Source: DATKXO01 sp035528995 (GTDB taxonomy: Bacteria > Planctomycetota > Phycisphaerae > UBA1845). From it: a DNA stretch of 9,119 bases. Location of the stretch: contig DATKXO010000170.1 of NCBI GenBank assembly GCA_035528995.1, positions 1 through 9,119 of the forward strand. The letters are read 5' to 3'. The position numbers were made by a program, and so were the translations under genes. Of this stretch, positions 5,843-9,119 are shown in pieces; the stretch's first letter is position 1, and every line of letters begins with the position of its first letter. The notes beneath the pieces are model-generated. The model saw nothing but the letters and a program-made list of their open reading frames with translations, searched no databases and was not told the origin of the DNA.

Positions 5843-6640
5843 ATGTTGTCTCCCAGACTCGTTGAGCGTGACCTGCTCGATCCACGTGAAGTCGGCGAGG
5901 CTGCGGCCCGGCCGATCGCCAGTGCGATCAACATCCCGTTTTCGGAGTTGCCGCACCGCACACAGGAGCTGCCCCCGCGGAGCCGGGTAGTGCGTGTTGC
6001 CGGGCCGCCGACACTTGTGCGCGAAGTCGTTGCCTGGCTCGAAAGCAACGGTCGCCGGGCCGAGGCCGCGGACGAGTTCCGCTACGAGCCGCCCGGGCGC
6101 TCGTCCGACGTCGGCCGCCTGTGGCAGCCCAATGCGTTTCTGAGCCAGGTGCTGCCCGAGTTGAACGGCGGGTCGGCGCTCGACGTGGCCTGCGGGACCG
6201 GACGCGACGCCGTCTTCATGGCCTCGTGCGGCTGGGAGGTTACCGGCGTGGACGTCTTGCCGGATGCCTTGGAGCGGGCCCGGGATCTGGCGCAGCGTTG
6301 TGCGGCGGCGATTCGGCCGATTCATTGGGTTCAGGCGGATTTGGAGGGTGGGCGTGTCGAGTGGGATCGGCCGTTCGACCTGGTTACGGTCATCCGTTAT
6401 CTGCACCGTCCGCTATTTGGGTTACTGGGCGATTGGCTGCGGCCCGGCGGTAGTGTTGTCTACGAAACATATACGACACTGCACCGCCGCCGGCACGGCA
6501 AGCCCGCCCGCGATGCGCATGTCCTTCAGCCCGGTGAGCTCCCCCGGCTGCTGACGGGCCTGAGAATCCGCCATTACTCGGAAGACTGGCACAACGACGC
6601 CCACACGGCCCGCGTGTGGGCCGTTCGGCCCGGACCTTGA
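5843..6640 (+). CDS. Rhodanese-like/class I SAM-dependent methyltransferase fusion protein
   Basis: This 265-residue cytoplasmic protein should transfer a methyl group from S-adenosylmethionine to an unknown acceptor. Residues about 5-75 resemble a rhodanese fold (LLDPREVGEA, then ASAINIPFSELPHR, then VVRVAGPPTLVREVVAWLE). The usual active-site Cys loop is replaced by VAGPP, so this part is probably not a sulfurtransferase. The methyltransferase domain begins near 90: motif I is LDVACGTGRDA (about 113-123), the acidic end of strand 2 is GVDV (135-138), QADL (164-167) and FDLVTVIRYLHRPLF (178-192) follow, and LRPGG (199-203) is the usual post-motif strand turn. The overall pattern is closest to TehB-like tellurite or small-molecule methyltransferases. 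The ATG at 5843 is favoured by GGAG at 5835-5838; an ATG at 5810 in frame lacks such a site. No partner gene lies in the same direction, so the substrate cannot be inferred. Confidence 0.85.
   Translation: MLSPRLVERDLLDPREVGEAAARPIASAINIPFSELPHRTQELPPRSRVVRVAGPPTLVREVVAWLESNGRRAEAADEFRYEPPGRSSDVGRLWQPNAFLSQVLPELNGGSALDVACGTGRDAVFMASCGWEVTGVDVLPDALERARDLAQRCAAAIRPIHWVQADLEGGRVEWDRPFDLVTVIRYLHRPLFGLLGDWLRPGGSVVYETYTTLHRRRHGKPARDAHVLQPGELPRLLTGLRIRHYSEDWHNDAHTARVWAVRPGP
6599..6621. other. Strong hairpin at the end of the methyltransferase gene
   Basis: GCCCACACG (6599-6607) and CGTGTGGGC (6613-6621) form a perfect 9-bp stem with a 5-base loop, ending 17 bases before the stop codon's last two bases. 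It lies within codons for HTARVWA, between convergent genes. No T-run follows on either strand, so it may be an atypical transcription stop or chance in GC-rich DNA. Confidence 0.45.
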
Positions 6641-6719
6641 TCCGTTGGTCGGTCACCAGAGCCGAATCGGCAAAACCAATGGTGTAGCGACCGGCACCAC
6701 CGCTGGCCGTAGCTTGCGC

Positions 6720-7922
6720 CTACGGGCTATCGCTGCTCCAGGCGGGGTCGGTGGTTTCGACGGCGGTGGTTGCCCCGAGGGTGCCGGCTGTGGCGCCGCT
6801 GACGGTGTTGTTCAGCGTTTGCCCGCTGCCGTCGTTCAGCGGCCAGTTCCCGAGCAGGTCGGACGCCGGCCCGGATGAGCCGCCGGCGTTGGAGGCGACC
6901 TGGCTGGCGGACAACGCCGAGGCCCAGAAGCTCACCCCGCTCACCTTCCCGCGGAAGCCCAGACCGAGGATGAGCTCGGTGACCGCCACGTCACCGGACA
7001 GGGCGGTCGTGGCGAGCTCTGTGCCGTCAAGATAGACCGTCGCGCCGTTGGAGCTGTCATACGTGACCGCGATGTGCCGCCAGGTCGTCAGATCGGTCGC
7101 GATTGCCTCGGTGGATTCGCCACCTTGCTGGAGACGAACGATGTCGCTGCCGGGTAGGATCTCGAGCGTCATGGCCGGGCTGCCGATGCTGACCAGCCGG
7201 CCGCCGTCCTGCTCGGCTTTGAACAATGCCGCGAACGTGAACGCGGACAGCGCCGCATCGACGCTCACCGGGAGCGTGGCGAACTGGCTGCCGTTGAATT
7301 GCAGCGAGGCGCTCGCGGAGGCCCCCGGTTCCACCGTGATGGTCGTTTGGGTTGTGGCTTCCACGCCGCCGAACGTGACCACGCGCAGTTGTACCGTGTA
7401 CGTGCCGGCGAAGCGGAAGGTGTGTCGCGGGGTGGCCTCGCGCGCGGTCTCGCCGTCGTCGAAATCCCAGAAATAGTCCAGGATGGAGTCGTCTTCGGCG
7501 CCGCTGGCGGTCCCGTCAAATTGCACACTGAGCGGTGCCGGCCCACCATCGACATCCGTCTGGATGACGGCGCTGGCCGGACCGCCTTGCACGCGCACGT
7601 CCACCGCGCTGGTCGCCTGCTGCTCGGCCGCGTCGGTGACGGTGAGCCTGATCGTGTAGCGGCCAGGCTCGGTGAAGGTGTGGGCGGCGTCGATGGTGTC
7701 GGCTTGCGCCCGCCCGGCGAAATCCCAGCGCACGCTGACGATCTGCCCGCTGGGCGAGCTCGACTGCGCCGCCGAGACAAACACGGTCAGCGGCGCCGGT
7801 CCGCTGGTGGGCAGTGCGGTGATGTGCGCGGTCAGGTTTGCCTGGGGAAGCGACCCGGAGCCTTGGGGGCACCCGGCTGCCGACAGTGCGACCACCAGCC
7901 CAACAGGTGTCAACGACCTCAT
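6720..7922 (-). CDS. Lipoprotein with two PKD domains and a laminin-G-like (LamG) domain
   Basis: This 400-residue protein is probably exported and lipid-anchored. The ATG at 7922 gives a short signal, MRSLTPVGLVVALSAAGC, with lipobox SAAGC and lipidation at Cys18. The frame continues upstream to 8069, but that extension would put a non-signal sequence first. GGAG lies 10 bases before the ATG. Two PKD domains follow at about residues 32-111 (PAPLTVFVS, then VSVRWDF, then HTFTEPGRYTIRLTVTD) and 116-200 (PAPLSVQFDGT, then YFWDFDDGE, then HTFRFAGTYTVQLRV). A concanavalin/LamG-like domain spans about 206-345 (TFAALFKAEQ, then WRHIAVTYD, GATVYLDGTEL, then GKVSGVSFW). The rest is Ser/Gly/Thr-rich. 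PKD and LamG domains usually bind carbohydrate or protein at the cell surface; no catalytic domain is seen. The gene is convergent with the methyltransferase gene, 79 bases apart, and divergent from pilM. Confidence 0.9.
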   Translation of the reverse strand: MRSLTPVGLVVALSAAGCPQGSGSLPQANLTAHITALPTSGPAPLTVFVSAAQSSSPSGQIVSVRWDFAGRAQADTIDAAHTFTEPGRYTIRLTVTDAAEQQATSAVDVRVQGGPASAVIQTDVDGGPAPLSVQFDGTASGAEDDSILDYFWDFDDGETAREATPRHTFRFAGTYTVQLRVVTFGGVEATTQTTITVEPGASASASLQFNGSQFATLPVSVDAALSAFTFAALFKAEQDGGRLVSIGSPAMTLEILPGSDIVRLQQGGESTEAIATDLTTWRHIAVTYDSSNGATVYLDGTELATTALSGDVAVTELILGLGFRGKVSGVSFWASALSASQVASNAGGSSGPASDLLGNWPLNDGSGQTLNNTVSGATAGTLGATTAVETTDPAWSSDSP

Positions 7923-7968
7923 TCCGATAACACTCCCTTCGCCTACGCAAGCCACGATCCCCACAGGC

Positions 7969-7997
7969 ATTATACGGTCGGCGGCGAGCCCACGCGA
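7969..7997 (-). promoter_or_regulatory. Promoter candidate for the PKD/LamG lipoprotein gene
   Basis: A consensus -10 box TATAAT reads on the minus strand at 7974-7969. The -35 region is weak: TCGCGT at a 17-base spacing (7997-7992), or TTCGCG at 18. Transcription would start near 7962, leaving a leader of about 40 bases. The perfect -10 and position support it; the -35 does not. Confidence 0.45.
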
Positions 7998-8135
7998 AGC
8001 AGGTGCGAGGTGGCATCGCCGGGCCGGCAGGGATGCTTGCGCCCCCTCGCAGCGATTTCCCGTCAGCAACGGTGCCGCCCTGGCCGATGGTAGCGAGGGG
8101 CGCTGGGCGACGGCCGCGGAATAGCGATAAAAAGT

Positions 8136-8163
8136 TTGACAACCGCTCGGGCGCGGTTAAGGT
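8136..8163 (+). promoter_or_regulatory. Promoter candidate with an operator-like palindrome
   Basis: TTGACA (8136-8141) is a perfect -35 hexamer; TAAGGT (8158-8163) lies 16 bases beyond as a moderate -10. An inverted repeat, AACCGC (8141-8146) and GCGGTT (8153-8158) with six bases between, fills the spacer exactly where a repressor or activator could bind. It points toward pilM, about 320 bases downstream. Confidence 0.35.
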
Positions 8164-8247
8164 TATAGGAGAGAGCCGGTTACTGCGACCCGCCCCGAAA
8201 ATTGGTCCGCTGGCGGAGGTTCGATACCCGCGAACGCGTGTCAAAGA

Positions 8248-8253
8248 TATAAT
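8248..8253 (+). promoter_or_regulatory. -10 box candidate upstream of pilM
   Basis: TATAAT at 8248-8253 is a consensus -10 sequence facing pilM, but no convincing -35 lies 16-18 bases upstream. If used, transcription would begin near 8260 and leave a leader of about 230 bases before the pilM start. Confidence 0.3.
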
Positions 8254-8490
8254 GACGAACGTGGCCACCACGGCGGACGAGCGTCCGGCCTTATAGATAT
8301 ATGTCATCCCTCCCGGAAGCTGTGGTGGTAATCCCATCGCAGAGGTCGCCGCACGGATCGGTGGCCGCCCTTACCTGCTGTCAAGAACGCTGAGAACGGG
8401 GCTTGCCCCGCTTGCGTGGATTACTGGCGTTGCTCGCGCGCCCCCACGAGCGGTGTGCGACGAGACGCCTTTGCCAGAGGAGTAGTCGCA

Positions 8491-9119
8491 ATGGCAGCCG
8501 GCATGGCGGTATGGGGTATCGAAATCGGTCAATGTGGGCTTAAGGCCGTCAAGCTCCGGCCGGCGGAAGACGGGCGGGTCGAGCTGGCGGCGTTCGACCT
8601 GATCGAGCACCCGAAGATCCTCTCCCAGCCGGACGCGGATGCGGACGAGCTGATCCGGGCGGCCTTGGAGAAGTTCGCCTCACGCAACGACTGGCAGGGG
8701 GATCAGTTCGTGGTGGGTGTGCCGGGGCAGCAGACCTTCTCACGCTTCTGCAAGCTGCCGCCGGTGGACGCCAAGAAGATCCCCGACATCGTCCGCTTCG
8801 AGGCCAGCCAGCAGATCCCCTTCGACATGGACGACGTGGTCTGGGACTACCAGGTCTTCCAGGCCGAGGATATGCCCGACGTCGAGGTGGGCATCTTCGC
8901 CATGCGCAAGGACCTGATTCGCAAGCACATCGATTATCTGGGCAACATCGGGATCGCCCCGATCGGCATCCAGACGATCCCCTCGGCGTTGTACAACTTC
9001 TGCCGCTTCGACGGGCAGGGTGGCGGCGGCGCGGGGGCCACGGTGATCATCGACGTGGGCGCCCAGAACACCGACCTGGTCATCGTCGAGCCGGACAGTG
9101 CCTGGATGCGGAACATCCC
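8491..9119 (+). CDS. pilM: Type IV pilus assembly protein PilM (N-terminal part; runs off the right edge)
   Basis: PilM is a cytoplasmic actin/FtsA-like ATP-binding protein that joins PilN and PilO at the inner membrane to assemble type IV pili or related secretion machines. The first 209 residues are visible. MAVWGIEIGQCGLKAVKL near the N-terminus (about 5-22) matches the phosphate-1 loop. VVGVPGQQTFSRFCKLPP (about 72-89) and IVRFEASQQIPFDMDDVVWDY are typical of the family. VIIDVGAQNTDLVIVE starting at residue 185 is the phosphate-2 motif. The ATG at 8491 has AGAGGAG at 8476-8482, 8 bases upstream; an ATG at 8503 is a less likely start because that ribosome binding site would then be 20 bases away. 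Downstream genes would be expected to include pilN and pilO, but they lie outside the window. Its closeness to prepilin-type genes fits a pilus or secretion function, although PilM is on the opposite strand from them. Confidence 0.93.
   Translation, partial: MAAGMAVWGIEIGQCGLKAVKLRPAEDGRVELAAFDLIEHPKILSQPDADADELIRAALEKFASRNDWQGDQFVVGVPGQQTFSRFCKLPPVDAKKIPDIVRFEASQQIPFDMDDVVWDYQVFQAEDMPDVEVGIFAMRKDLIRKHIDYLGNIGIAPIGIQTIPSALYNFCRFDGQGGGGAGATVIIDVGAQNTDLVIVEPDSAWMRNI

Larger units (their letters stand above)
7923..8490. other. Intergenic region between divergent lipoprotein and pilM genes
   Basis: These 568 bases hold no protein gene I can support; the open frames across it lack start signals or are shadows. 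It contains the lipoprotein promoter (7969-7997), a plus-strand TTGACA with a palindrome behind it (8136-8163), a second plus-strand TATAAT (8248-8253) and a short GC hairpin (8397-8410). A long untranslated leader of pilM, about 230 or 320 bases depending on promoter, is implied. I see no known riboswitch or RNA gene. Confidence 0.6.

Noticed and set aside
6641..6719. Possible frameshifted continuation of the PKD/LamG protein (GRYTIGFADSA in another frame)
   Set aside because: The match to PKD-like strands is very short, the protein already ends after a complete LamG domain, and the stretch lies between convergent genes.
8215..8246. T-loop-like GGTTCGATACCC suggesting a tRNA
   Set aside because: The flanking bases cannot form a five-pair T stem and there is no matching acceptor, D or anticodon arm.
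1..9119. CRISPR array, insertion sequence, phage or defence system
   Set aside because: No regularly spaced repeats, transposase, integrase or defence-type protein domains are visible on either strand.

Overview
This GC-rich window looks like chromosomal DNA of a planctomycete or a close relative (Planctomycetota). The support is two large signal peptidase I genes of the planctomycete type with inserted domains, two prepilin-type proteins carrying an H-X9-DG motif, and a lipoprotein with PKD and laminin-G-like domains. The lineage is inferred from gene character only; no marker gene such as rRNA is present.

Layout. From 1 to 2950 (minus strand) there are two tandem paralogous signal peptidase I genes. 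The leading copy (2950 to 1271) is complete. The second copy (1224 to beyond base 1) loses its C-terminus at the window edge. Both carry CxxC zinc-ribbon-like insertions between the catalytic Ser and Lys boxes and a long beta-rich insertion after the Lys box. A divergent intergenic region separates them from a 46-residue putative lipoprotein on the plus strand (3204-3344) with a good promoter and ribosome binding site. Bases 3372 to about 3580 (minus) hold a decayed C-terminus of a third prepilin gene that is not an open gene. Two tandem prepilin genes follow on the minus strand (4408-3641 and 5430-4564). Their upstream leaders are near copies with identical spacing of promoter, leader motif and start codon.

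From 5602 to 5727 lies a nested palindromic repeat of the REP/MITE-like kind. A plus-strand gene (5843-6640) encodes a class I methyltransferase fused to a rhodanese-like domain that lacks its cysteine. It converges on a minus-strand lipoprotein gene (7922-6720) with two PKD domains and a laminin-G-like domain. A region of about 570 bases without a recognisable gene follows, containing divergent promoter candidates. The window ends in the N-terminal half of pilM on the plus strand (8491 to the right edge).

Together the genes suggest an envelope and pilus/secretion neighbourhood: membrane-anchored signal peptidases, pseudopilin-like exported proteins, two lipoproteins and the PilM actin-like inner-membrane assembly protein. 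No CRISPR, tRNA, rRNA, transposase or complete novel defence-type system is visible. The least ordinary items are the modular signal peptidase pair, the duplicated prepilin leaders with an extra decayed copy, and the palindromic element.
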